From assembly GCA_021799555.1 (NCBI GenBank), contig JAJZAG010000181.1, positions 1 to 7,710 of the forward strand: a DNA stretch of 7,710 nt, given 5' to 3'. Of the stretch, positions 1 to 7,710 are shown one piece after another. Made by a program: the position numbers and the translations under genes. The stretch comes from Deltaproteobacteria bacterium (GTDB taxonomy: Bacteria; Desulfobacterota; Binatia; Binatales; Binataceae). Below the pieces are notes generated by a model, which searched no databases, had not been told where the DNA came from, and was given only the letters and a program-made list of their open reading frames with translations. Each line of letters opens with the position of its first letter. Positions within the stretch are counted from its first letter, which is position 1.

Positions 1-594
1 GCTCCTCGTGGGCGCGGCTGCTTTGCCCGGTGAAGGTAACGCCATAGCCTTGCCGGCGAAGTGGATATCGACGGCGGCTTTTACTTCGCGAGCCTGCTTC
101 TCCAGTGCCGTTTTCAAATCGCTCCACGCGCGTGCTTCAGTATCGCCCGGCCCAAGAGTGGGAGCAGCCGGCAATGGACCGGGTAGGCTCGTAATCGGAT
201 AAAACCGAATCATGCTCTTGAACAGCCCGCACGTCAGGCGCATCCACTCATTGGTCGCGTCGATAGAGTTCACGTCGTCGTAGCCGAGCGAGCCAGCCAA
301 GTCGTGCCCGTCAGGATCGGGGCTGAGATGTAGAACTCCCAGCGCGGTCACATAGTTATTGTAAGCAATCGTCTGAAAGTAGTCATCGCACCATTCGCAA
401 TCGTCCGGCGATGCGGACATAACCGGAGGCGGGGGAGGAACAGGAATCCCAGAGGTCGGACGGCTCGCCATCGAATTGACCGATCGCGGGAGACGATTCA
501 TGGCAGCGATCAGTGAAAGCGTATCGGTGTGCCAGTCTTCGATCCATAGGCTCAAGTATTTGATGAGTTCCGTTGTCTTCGGGTTGTTGGCCAC
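1..594 (-). CDS. Unrecognised cytoplasmic protein, N-terminal 198 residues (runs off left edge)
   Basis: The frame stays open for 198 codons from a GTG at 594 to the window edge with no stop, so the C-terminus is missing. A perfect AGGAGG lies 7 nt upstream of the GTG, which decides this start. An in-frame ATG at 627-625 would add 11 residues (MTARKRLGGRQ) but has no properly spaced Shine-Dalgarno sequence; the frame closes at a TAA just above it. There is no signal peptide or membrane segment. Residues 7-34 look helical. A proline-rich linker at 51-57 has five consecutive prolines. A CxxC pair follows (C66, C69, in DDCEWCDDYF), and there is a charged probable helix at about 152-176. I do not recognise the family and propose no function. 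It follows a strong terminator and a long non-coding gap, so it is probably its own transcription unit. Coding status is well supported by open length, start signal and protein-like composition. Confidence 0.8.
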   Translation of the reverse strand, partial: MANNPKTTELIKYLSLWIEDWHTDTLSLIAAMNRLPRSVNSMASRPTSGIPVPPPPPVMSASPDDCEWCDDYFQTIAYNNYVTALGVLHLSPDPDGHDLAGSLGYDDVNSIDATNEWMRLTCGLFKSMIRFYPITSLPGPLPAAPTLGPGDTEARAWSDLKTALEKQAREVKAAVDIHFAGKAMALPSPGKAAAPTRS

Positions 595-601
595 TTGTCT
601 G

Positions 602-607
602 CCTCCT
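602..607 (-). promoter_or_regulatory. Shine-Dalgarno sequence of the left-edge gene
   Basis: The minus strand reads AGGAGG here, 7 nt before the GTG at 594-592. This is a perfect anti-16S match at optimal spacing, and it favours the GTG over the upstream in-frame ATG at 627. Confidence 0.75.
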
Positions 608-1069
608 AATCGCTTACGCGCCGTCATCCTGGAATCTTATATTGCGGAGATCGAGCCGCACCGCAGCCCTGTCGCGAATGCAGATTTCCGGCGCGGGCGA
701 GCCAAATCCGGTATGGTTCGCGCGACTTCATCTTGTCCATATTCCAAGGCAACAACTTATCCGGATGCGCGTGACGCTAAATCATGTCAAGTTAAAATTC
801 AAGCGGAGCTCGGAGCTGCTGTCCGGTCAGAGTTATCCGGTCCAAGTCTTCGGATGCCATTGGGATCGACCGGCATCAGGAGCGCAGAATCGCGGCCCGC
901 GGGTGTGCAGTCGTGAAGCCGCCACGGCCGTCTTCCGTATAGACAGAAGGACTTGGAGGATGAACAGGCCCGGTGGCGCCACCGATCTTCAAAACCGGCC
1001 TGGCTGCTAATCTGCCAAACTCGCAGTTTGCAACGATCGAAAAGCGATCCATTGGTTGAGCGGACACGG
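608..1069. other. Non-coding interval with several short palindromes
   Basis: About 460 bp separate the terminator from the left-edge gene. Open frames of 60-145 codons cross it on both strands, but none has a Shine-Dalgarno sequence with protein-like composition, and some run through the terminator hairpin or antisense to the left-edge gene. It contains a perfect 14-bp palindrome (CGGTGGCGCCACCG, 971-984), a hairpin with 6-bp arms CAAACT and AGTTTG around CGC (1016-1030), and a hairpin with 5-bp arms GATCG and CGATC (1035-1049). On the minus strand a -10-like TATAAG lies at 641-636, about 40 nt before the GTG, but it has no convincing -35 at normal spacing. A perfect TTGACA at 790-785 has no matching -10. 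The promoter of the left-edge gene is probably in this interval but is not pinned down. Confidence 0.6.
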
Positions 1070-1103
1070 AAAAAACCGCCGCCGGTCATGAGCGGCGGCG
1101 GTT
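1070..1103 (-). terminator. Rho-independent terminator of the envelope-glycan operon
   Basis: On the minus strand an 11-bp perfect GC-rich stem, arms AACCGCCGCCG and CGGCGGCGGTT with an 8-nt loop, runs straight into six T residues (1075-1070). The plus strand has no T-run after the stem, so the terminator is directional for minus-strand transcripts. It lies about 147 nt past the stop of the DUF4015 gene at 1250, leaving a fairly long 3' untranslated region. Confidence 0.9.
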
Positions 1104-1249
1104 GATGAATCTTCCAGAAGGATGCCGCGTACGACAAGGAGCAAATATCGAGTTTAATTTAAGTGCGTGAAATGCGCGATCAGCAGCGGCGAGCATAACC
1201 TGGCCGGGCCGATTAACGCGCAGTTAGTTTCACGGCACGTCTGGGTCGC
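1104..1249 (-). other. 3' untranslated region of the DUF4015 gene
   Basis: This is 146 bp between the TAG stop and the terminator stem. I see no Shine-Dalgarno sequence with a usable reading frame, no tRNA-like fold and no strong repeat. It is longer than a typical stop-to-terminator distance, so a 3'-derived small RNA is conceivable, but nothing in the sequence shows one. Confidence 0.5.
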
Positions 1250-2527
1250 CTACTGGCAGGCGGGATCTTTATTGAGACTGAGACCGTTTTGAGAATAGAC
1301 ATTGCGCGGATTCCATAGCATCCATCCGTCGGAGCCGAACTTGTCCGCAGCGGCGGTCTGTTGCTTGATTTCCTTGGCGCCGAAAGGGCGGCGGTCAAAA
1401 GCGTAATCGCGGAATGCCTGCAGCCAGGGACGGAATCTTATCGGGGGAACGCCGGTGCGCTGTTGAGCGCGCTCAAGGGAACGATAGACGATCTCATAAG
1501 GATGCGCGACCGGATCATGATAGCCGGGGATGCCGAACTGGAATCCTGATGGGTACAGCATCGGCGAAATGTAATCGAGAATTCCCGGCAAGTCCTCAAG
1601 CTGCTGGCCGATGTCGGTATCGTTGAGATTCCACGCGACGTAACCGAAAATGTCGGCAGCGAGAAAAACATTGTATGGAACGAGCGCGTGGCGCACGTCC
1701 TGAAGGAAGTCATCGATTGCGGCGACCCGGTTAGAGCGCGTATTCGGCTTGGCGTACACGAGTCCGATCGCGTCGGGAAAGCGTACGTAATCCAGTTGAA
1801 TCTCATCGAAGCCGGCAGTGGCTGCCTCAACGGCGACGCCGATGTTGTACTTTATGACCTCTGCGTCGAAGGGATCCGTCCAAGCGAGATGTAGCCGATC
1901 GCTGTAAATTTTGCCGCTGGAGCAGTGCACCGCCAGTTCGGGCCGGGCGCGCGCGAGGCGGTCGTCGCTGAAGACGACGATGCGGGCAATTGTGTAAATG
2001 CCGCGCTCGTGGAACTGACGAACCTGCGCCGCAAGATTCTTGATCGTGATGAGGCTTTGCGCGCCGACTTTCGCCGCAAGTGGAATCGAGCTCGCATAGG
2101 CGATTTGCCCACGTTCGCTCTTGAGGTCAACCACAGTCGCATTGAGCTCCGTGGCCTCGATCAAATTGAGCGCTTGCATGCGCAGCGCGCCGCTCCCGAT
2201 GCCATAGACGGATAAGTAAAGCGCCTTGGGTTTGAACGGCCGCAGCGCGATTTCCGCCTGGCCGCGGCGAAGCGATGCCGCCGGCACCGTGAGGCGCAGG
2301 TGCCCATACGCGCGCACGCCGACGCTGTCGGCCTCGCCCTCGATGGCGAAGGAACCGTCAGTGCGCGTTCTAACGACGGTGTCTTTCAGCGTCACGAAAG
2401 CGCCGTCGATAGGCGCGTGGGTGGCGGCGTCGACCACCTTGCCGCGCAAAGTTGCAGCCGCGGCCGGCGCCGTGATGACCATCGCGAGAAGAAATAGCGA
2501 GGCGATAGAACGCACGAACAATTTCAT
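1250..2527 (-). CDS. Secreted DUF4015 putative glycoside hydrolase with N-terminal regulatory-like domain
   Basis: This is a 425-residue protein. Residues 1-25 are a Sec signal peptide, probably cut after AAAA at 25. Residues 26-96 form a small beta-sandwich resembling carboxypeptidase regulatory-like domains (LRGKVVDAATHAPIDGA, then TDGSF). Residues about 100-420 match the DUF4015 putative glycosyl hydrolase family (COG1306): VVDLKSERGQIAY (132-144), IARIVVFSDDRLA (180-192), GFDEIQLDYVRFP (239-251), ADIFGYVAWN (291-300), DYISPMLYPSGF (318-329) and GWMLWNP (401-407). Acidic residues in the FDEIQLDY strand are natural catalytic candidates by analogy with other TIM-barrel hydrolases. The family's substrate is not established. 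The ATG overlaps the deacetylase stop (ATGA) and has no well-placed Shine-Dalgarno sequence; an AAGGAGGA at 2570-2563 is about 35 nt too far. Translation is therefore probably coupled to the deacetylase. Function is linked to polysaccharide processing by context only. Confidence 0.88.
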   Translation of the reverse strand: MKLFVRSIASLFLLAMVITAPAAAATLRGKVVDAATHAPIDGAFVTLKDTVVRTRTDGSFAIEGEADSVGVRAYGHLRLTVPAASLRRGQAEIALRPFKPKALYLSVYGIGSGALRMQALNLIEATELNATVVDLKSERGQIAYASSIPLAAKVGAQSLITIKNLAAQVRQFHERGIYTIARIVVFSDDRLARARPELAVHCSSGKIYSDRLHLAWTDPFDAEVIKYNIGVAVEAATAGFDEIQLDYVRFPDAIGLVYAKPNTRSNRVAAIDDFLQDVRHALVPYNVFLAADIFGYVAWNLNDTDIGQQLEDLPGILDYISPMLYPSGFQFGIPGYHDPVAHPYEIVYRSLERAQQRTGVPPIRFRPWLQAFRDYAFDRRPFGAKEIKQQTAAADKFGSDGWMLWNPRNVYSQNGLSLNKDPACQ

Positions 2528-3438
2528 TTGATGTTTTCGGTCCGCCCGCGCGATTCGGCGGTTCCTCCTTCGACAATTCTTTCAAACGTCTTGCCCTGGT
2601 CCCCCTCTGTCATCAGGTAGCGCGGCAGCGCCATGAGGTTGTCGTGCGTCGTAGCGGGCCGTCGTTCGATGCTGAAGCCGGCGATATAGCCGCATTGGCG
2701 CGCAAGACCGATAAGTTCATCGTCGTATATGCCGAAGGGCCACGCCAGCATATCCACCTTGCCGCCCAGTTTCTGTTCCAGCCGTCGCCTTGATTTGACG
2801 AACTGATCGCGCGCGAAGCGCTGATAGTCGGCAGGACTGCGTTTGCGCTCTTCGATATGGAAGTTCGGATGCCAGAAGGTATGCGACTGAACGTCGAACA
2901 AGCCCGTCGCCTTGAGCTCGGCAAGCTCCTCCCAGGTCATCGCGTAGGAGGCGTTGGAAATGGCGGAAGGGTAAATGAAAAGGGTGACAGGAATTTTGTA
3001 TTCTTTGACCAGCGGCAGCATCTCGGAGAAAACAGACGCATGGCCGTCGTCAGCCGTGATTACGATCGAATTGGGCGGGGGCGGCGGCGCTTGGCCCATG
3101 AAAAAGCGCACGACCTCGCGCAATGGTACGACCGTTATGTGATGGTCTTTCAGGAAGCGCAATTGGTCGGCGAAGACCGCCGTTCTCACGGTCATGCTGT
3201 CGGTGACCCGCGCGCCGAATCGATGGTAAACGAGGATTGGGATGCGGACCTGGGGCGATTGAGCTTGAGCACGCGAGGCGGTGGGCAAGCCGACAGCAAA
3301 TGATATTAAACAGGCTAGTGCGACGAAGCTGAGAATTAGACGAGCGTGTCGGCTTCGAAATCTCGCACGGCGGGGGGCGCGCGGCGCGGCGGCGGTGCGG
3401 TTCATGCGCGAAGAGCGGATGGCGGGCGGGTTACACAC
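2524..3438 (-). CDS. Secreted polysaccharide deacetylase (NodB/CE4 family), PgaB-like
   Basis: CE4 enzymes remove N- or O-acetyl groups from glycans such as poly-GlcNAc, chitin or peptidoglycan, using a metal held by an Asp and two His. Residues follow the GTG start. Residues 12-59 form an arginine-rich n-region plus hydrophobic core ending at a likely cleavage site AQA (59). The catalytic domain starts at IPILVYHRFG (66-75). Motif 1 is ITADDG (127-132), where most relatives have TFDDG; both Asp are kept. Motif 2 is SHTFWHP (185-191), with metal-ligand His at 186 and 190. The WPFGIYDD segment (233-240) is the motif-3 equivalent. The order ILVYHRF, then DDG, then SHTxxHP resembles the PgaB deacetylase domain. 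The GTG at 3438 lies 8 nt after the preceding stop; ATG at 3405 (residue 12) is equally likely, as neither has a clear Shine-Dalgarno sequence. A PPPPP run (118-122) precedes motif 1. The exact substrate is not shown. Confidence 0.9.
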   Translation of the reverse strand: MCNPPAIRSSRMNRTAAAPRAPRRARFRSRHARLILSFVALACLISFAVGLPTASRAQAQSPQVRIPILVYHRFGARVTDSMTVRTAVFADQLRFLKDHHITVVPLREVVRFFMGQAPPPPPNSIVITADDGHASVFSEMLPLVKEYKIPVTLFIYPSAISNASYAMTWEELAELKATGLFDVQSHTFWHPNFHIEERKRSPADYQRFARDQFVKSRRRLEQKLGGKVDMLAWPFGIYDDELIGLARQCGYIAGFSIERRPATTHDNLMALPRYLMTEGDQGKTFERIVEGGTAESRGRTENIK

Positions 3439-3446
3439 CGTCAGTG

Positions 3447-5822
3447 TCAGTAAAGCAGGTATTTAGCGCGCATGCTTCTGAACGCCGTGAGTCGCCTGGT
3501 CCATTCGTGTGCGATTGTCTTCGGATTGTCGCCGCGCTTTACGTCGTCTAAGACCCGGCGCGAGCCGATCAGTCCCAACGTTTGAGCAACTCGGAATTTC
3601 GCTGGATAAAGACGGAGCAGCGCGCTGATAATCTCGATTCCCAGCGCCGGCGAATCCAGCTTGTCGCGGTCGATCAGTTCAATCCGGACCCCGTGGCATC
3701 GCTGGCCCTTGTAAGGCTCCGCCTCCGGGATGAAATCCTCCGGCTCGAAACCGACCCCGGGAATTTGCTCACGATCCAGGTAGCGCGCGAGCTTTAGGCT
3801 ATCGATCCACGGCGCACCCACCACCTCGAAGGGCGTTGCGGTTCCCCGGCCGACGCTGACATTGGCCCCTTCGGCGAGCGCCACGCCAGGATATAGCGCC
3901 GCCTCGGCAAGCGAGCGGAGGTTGGGCGAGGGATTGATCCAGCGCAGGCCGGTGTCGTCGTACCAGTCGGCACGCCGGTAGCCGCGCATTGGAATTACGT
4001 GAAGCCGTACGCCAATTTGATTTTCGGTGTTAAACATCCGGGCGAGCTCGCCGATCGTCATTCCATATCTGACGGGAAGCGGAAAATAGCCGGTGAACGA
4101 TTCGAGGTTCCGGTCGAGCACGGGCCCTTCAACCACGTCAGCGTCGATTGGATCTGGCCGGTCAAGGACGTAAAAATCGATCCCCTGCCTTGCGGCAGCC
4201 TTCATCGCGTAGGCCATCGTTGTGATGTAGGTGTAAAAACGTGTTCCCGCGTCCTGAACATCGAACACCATCGCGTCGATTCCGGTAAGCATCGCCGGAG
4301 ACGGCATCGTGACGTCGCCGTACAGACTCAATACAGGCAGGCCTGTCGCCGGGTCCATCCCCGAACTGATCCGTTGATCGACGTTGGCATAAAACCCGTG
4401 CTCGGGAGTGAAAATCGCAACCAGCTTGAGGTCGGAAGCTGAACGAAGCAGGTCGATATCAGTTCTGCCAGCGGCGTCTCGGCCGGTCTGATTGGTGATC
4501 AATCCGATTCGCAAGCCGCGAAGAGGCGTAAAATTCTCGGCCCTCAGGACATCGATTCCAGTCGCAACCTTTCCGTGGTCGGCTTCGTGCCCGGCGTTGC
4601 CGACCGCCGCGTAGTAGCGCGCCAGCCCAGGCGCCTTCGCAATGATCTGTGCAGGAGTGAGCGGCGGCATCGACGCGGAAATCAGGCTGACGATCTGTTT
4701 GCGCAAGGGTTGAGCATCTCCATGTCCGTCAGGGTAGGTCCGATTAGTCAGGACGATTACATAGACCCTCGTGACGGGATCGATCCAAATCATCGTACCG
4801 GTAAAGCCGGTATGGCCAATCGAGCCTGCGGGAAAGAGCTGGTCGCGATTTGATGCGAATGGTGGCCCGAGGTCCCAGCCCAGCCCCCGCAATCGCTGTG
4901 CGCTGTGCGGCGACTCGGGCAGACTCATGGCCGCAATCGACGAACGGCTAAGAATTCGTACGCCTCGAAGCTTGCCTCGGTCGAGCAACATTCGGGCAAA
5001 AATCGAAAGATCGTCCACGGTCGAAAAGAGGCCGGCGTGTCCCGCGACACCGCCCATCCGGTAAGCGGTCGGATCATTAACGCCCGTTCGAGTTGGTTCG
5101 CGGCTCAACCGCACAGTTGGCGCGATTCGGAGCATCTCGTTCGGCGGCGGCGTGAAGCTAGTATTAATCATCCCAAGCGGCTGGAAGATGTTGCGTTTGC
5201 AGTAGACCTGTAGCGGCAAACCCGAGACTCGACGAACCAACTCGCCCAGGACCTCGAAATTTTCATCGCTATAGAGGTAGCGTGTGCCGGGCGGGAACAG
5301 CGGGTGATCCGCTGCTAACATCGCCATGGCCGTGTCGTAACCCGACCATCGCCGCCGCAGTTCGAGATCGGGCTTGAGTCCCGAATAGTGCGTGAGCAAA
5401 TCCCGGATCCGTATGTCGCGTTTGCCTGCCGCCCCAAATTGCGGCCAGTATTTGGCTACCGGAGCGTCAAGGTCGAGTCTGCCGCGCTCGGCCAACTGCA
5501 ACACGGCGGTGGTAGTTGCAATCACCTTGGTGACAGAGGCCAGATCGAATACCGTATCCGCCGTCATCGGAACTCGATCCGCTCCGACCCTCCACGACCC
5601 AAACGCACGCCGATAGACAATTTCGTCGGCCTGGCCGATCAGAACGACCGCGCCGGGAATATGCCCCCTTGCGATCTCGCCGCGAACAATGTCCGCAATT
5701 GGACCAAGCGAATCAGCCGAGAGTGAAACTGGGCTTGCAGTCGCCGCGTGACTACGCGCCGCAACTTGGCAGAGACTGAAGGCAGCTACCAGAGCGACGG
5801 TTCTAATCCACAAGGCTCGCAT
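3447..5822 (-). CDS. namZ: Secreted fusion: AmiE-like beta-lactamase-fold hydrolase plus NamZ-like exo-N-acetylmuramidase (DUF1343)
   Basis: This is a 791-residue protein with a signal peptide (1-29, cut near ATA). Residues about 35-385 are a beta-lactamase/penicillin-binding-fold serine hydrolase: SVTK (96-99, nucleophile Ser96 and Lys99), YSD (184-186), the family signature GHAGLFSTVDDL (261-272), and HTG (337-339). Residues about 421-791 are a full DUF1343 domain: GLITNQTG (440-447), FTPEHG (471-476), FDVQDAGTRFYTY (520-532), YVLDRPDPI (551-559), YGMTIGELA (586-594), EGANVSVGRGT (651-661) and GAPWID (669-674), ending in KYLLY. In Bacillus subtilis separate genes encode AmiE (removes the peptide from MurNAc) and NamZ (GH171, releases non-reducing-end MurNAc). 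Here both are one chain, so sequential peptide stripping and MurNAc release is the likely role. E474 is the candidate catalytic acid. The N-domain could instead be an esterase or D-aminopeptidase. The start ATG has GAGGG 9 nt upstream. Confidence 0.92.
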   Translation of the reverse strand: MRALWIRTVALVAAFSLCQVAARSHAATASPVSLSADSLGPIADIVRGEIARGHIPGAVVLIGQADEIVYRRAFGSWRVGADRVPMTADTVFDLASVTKVIATTTAVLQLAERGRLDLDAPVAKYWPQFGAAGKRDIRIRDLLTHYSGLKPDLELRRRWSGYDTAMAMLAADHPLFPPGTRYLYSDENFEVLGELVRRVSGLPLQVYCKRNIFQPLGMINTSFTPPPNEMLRIAPTVRLSREPTRTGVNDPTAYRMGGVAGHAGLFSTVDDLSIFARMLLDRGKLRGVRILSRSSIAAMSLPESPHSAQRLRGLGWDLGPPFASNRDQLFPAGSIGHTGFTGTMIWIDPVTRVYVIVLTNRTYPDGHGDAQPLRKQIVSLISASMPPLTPAQIIAKAPGLARYYAAVGNAGHEADHGKVATGIDVLRAENFTPLRGLRIGLITNQTGRDAAGRTDIDLLRSASDLKLVAIFTPEHGFYANVDQRISSGMDPATGLPVLSLYGDVTMPSPAMLTGIDAMVFDVQDAGTRFYTYITTMAYAMKAAARQGIDFYVLDRPDPIDADVVEGPVLDRNLESFTGYFPLPVRYGMTIGELARMFNTENQIGVRLHVIPMRGYRRADWYDDTGLRWINPSPNLRSLAEAALYPGVALAEGANVSVGRGTATPFEVVGAPWIDSLKLARYLDREQIPGVGFEPEDFIPEAEPYKGQRCHGVRIELIDRDKLDSPALGIEIISALLRLYPAKFRVAQTLGLIGSRRVLDDVKRGDNPKTIAHEWTRRLTAFRSMRAKYLLY

Positions 5823-5831
5823 GGTTCACTT

Positions 5832-5836
5832 CCCTC
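5832..5836 (-). promoter_or_regulatory. Shine-Dalgarno sequence of the AmiE-NamZ fusion
   Basis: The minus strand reads GAGGG, separated from the ATG at 5822-5820 by 9 nt. It supports this start, which also gives a canonical signal peptide. Confidence 0.65.
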
Positions 5837-5840
5837 AGTC

Positions 5841-5863
5841 GTAGGCTGGTAAATCCATCCTAC
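5841..5863. repeat. Imperfect inverted repeat in the leader of the fusion gene
   Basis: Plus-strand arms GTAGGCTGG (5841-5849) and CCATCCTAC (5855-5863) pair at 8 of 9 positions around a 5-nt TAAAT spacer. It lies 19 nt upstream of the ATG, just above the Shine-Dalgarno sequence. No T-run follows on the minus strand, so it is not a terminator for glgX. It could be a regulator-binding operator or a leader hairpin; no regulator gene is in view. Confidence 0.4.
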
Positions 5864-5985
5864 CTCTGGAGCCTCGGATGAGAACACTGCTTTGGCGCGA
5901 TGCGCAGTGAGACAAGCCACCGGAGCGCGCACGGAAGATAGTTACCAGACGCGTTTCGAGGAATTTTTGTCTGCTCGTTCATCGG
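5864..5985. other. Rest of the glgX to fusion-gene gap
   Basis: No terminator with a T-run and no convincing promoter is visible here on the minus strand. One weak hairpin exists, with 6-bp arms CACTGC (5885-5890) and GCAGTG (5904-5909) around a 13-nt loop. Read-through from glgX into the fusion gene is therefore possible, but 163 bp in total is enough for a separate promoter. Confidence 0.4.

Positions 5986-7710
<1,725 letters not shown>

Noticed and set aside
785..790. Perfect TTGACA (-35-like) on the minus strand upstream of the left-edge gene
   Set aside because: No -10-like hexamer occurs 16-19 nt downstream; the nearest (GATAAG) is 23 nt away, so a promoter is not supported.
804..817. 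Tandem 7-bp repeat CGGAGCT
   Set aside because: Only two copies and no wider repeat structure; most likely chance.
476..1010. Two overlapping plus-strand frames of about 145 codons each
   Set aside because: Both begin antisense to the left-edge gene, lack convincing ribosome binding sites, are rich in Ser, Arg and Cys, and overlap each other in different frames, so they look like chance open frames in GC-rich DNA.
876..1067. Minus-strand 63-codon frame starting right after the terminator T-run
   Set aside because: Composition is slightly protein-like, but the GTG start and the internal ATG have no Shine-Dalgarno sequence. It begins 3 nt after a strong terminator and matches nothing I recognise.
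5885..5909. Hairpin with arms CACTGC and GCAGTG as a glgX terminator
   Set aside because: Short stem, long 13-nt loop and no following T-run on the minus strand.
5932..5967. Possible -35/-10 pair on the minus strand before the fusion gene (TTCCTC, 17 nt, TATCTT)
   Set aside because: Spacing is right, but the -35 hexamer matches consensus at too few positions to claim a promoter.

Overview
The window is a stretch of bacterial chromosome in which every supported gene lies on the minus strand, so transcription runs from high to low coordinates. Base composition is GC-rich by eye. Three consecutive proteins carry Sec signal peptides with no lipobox, and none shows a Gram-positive anchoring signal, which suggests a Gram-negative-type envelope. 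A single protein joining a beta-lactamase-fold domain to a NamZ (DUF1343) domain, next to GlgX and a DUF4015 protein, fits soil lineages such as Acidobacteriota or related uncultured phyla. That placement is a low-confidence inference, because no rRNA or other taxonomic marker is present.

Layout in transcription order. (1) 7710-5986: most of a glycogen debranching enzyme (GlgX/isoamylase type, GH13), cut by the right edge. (2) 5985-5823: a 163-bp gap with a good Shine-Dalgarno sequence and an imperfect inverted repeat. (3) 5822-3447: a secreted fusion of an AmiE-like serine hydrolase and a NamZ-like exo-N-acetylmuramidase. (4) 3438-2524: a secreted polysaccharide deacetylase (NodB/CE4). (5) 2527-1250: a secreted DUF4015 putative glycoside hydrolase with an N-terminal carboxypeptidase-regulatory-like domain; its start overlaps the deacetylase stop as ATGA. 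(6) 1103-1070: a strong Rho-independent terminator closing this run. (7) 1069-595: non-coding DNA with several small palindromes. (8) 594-1: the 5' part of an unrecognised cytoplasmic protein with an ideal Shine-Dalgarno sequence, running off the left edge.

Genes 3 to 5 are tightly packed (an 8-bp gap, then a 4-bp overlap) and probably form one transcription unit for envelope or extracellular amino-sugar polymer processing. The fusion should strip peptides from muropeptides and then release MurNAc. The deacetylase plus DUF4015 pair resembles a split version of the two-domain PgaB architecture. GlgX is a cytoplasmic alpha-glucan enzyme and may simply be upstream; no terminator is visible between it and the fusion gene.

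The two points most worth following are the AmiE-NamZ fusion with its neighbouring PgaB-like pair, and the unrecognised left-edge gene.
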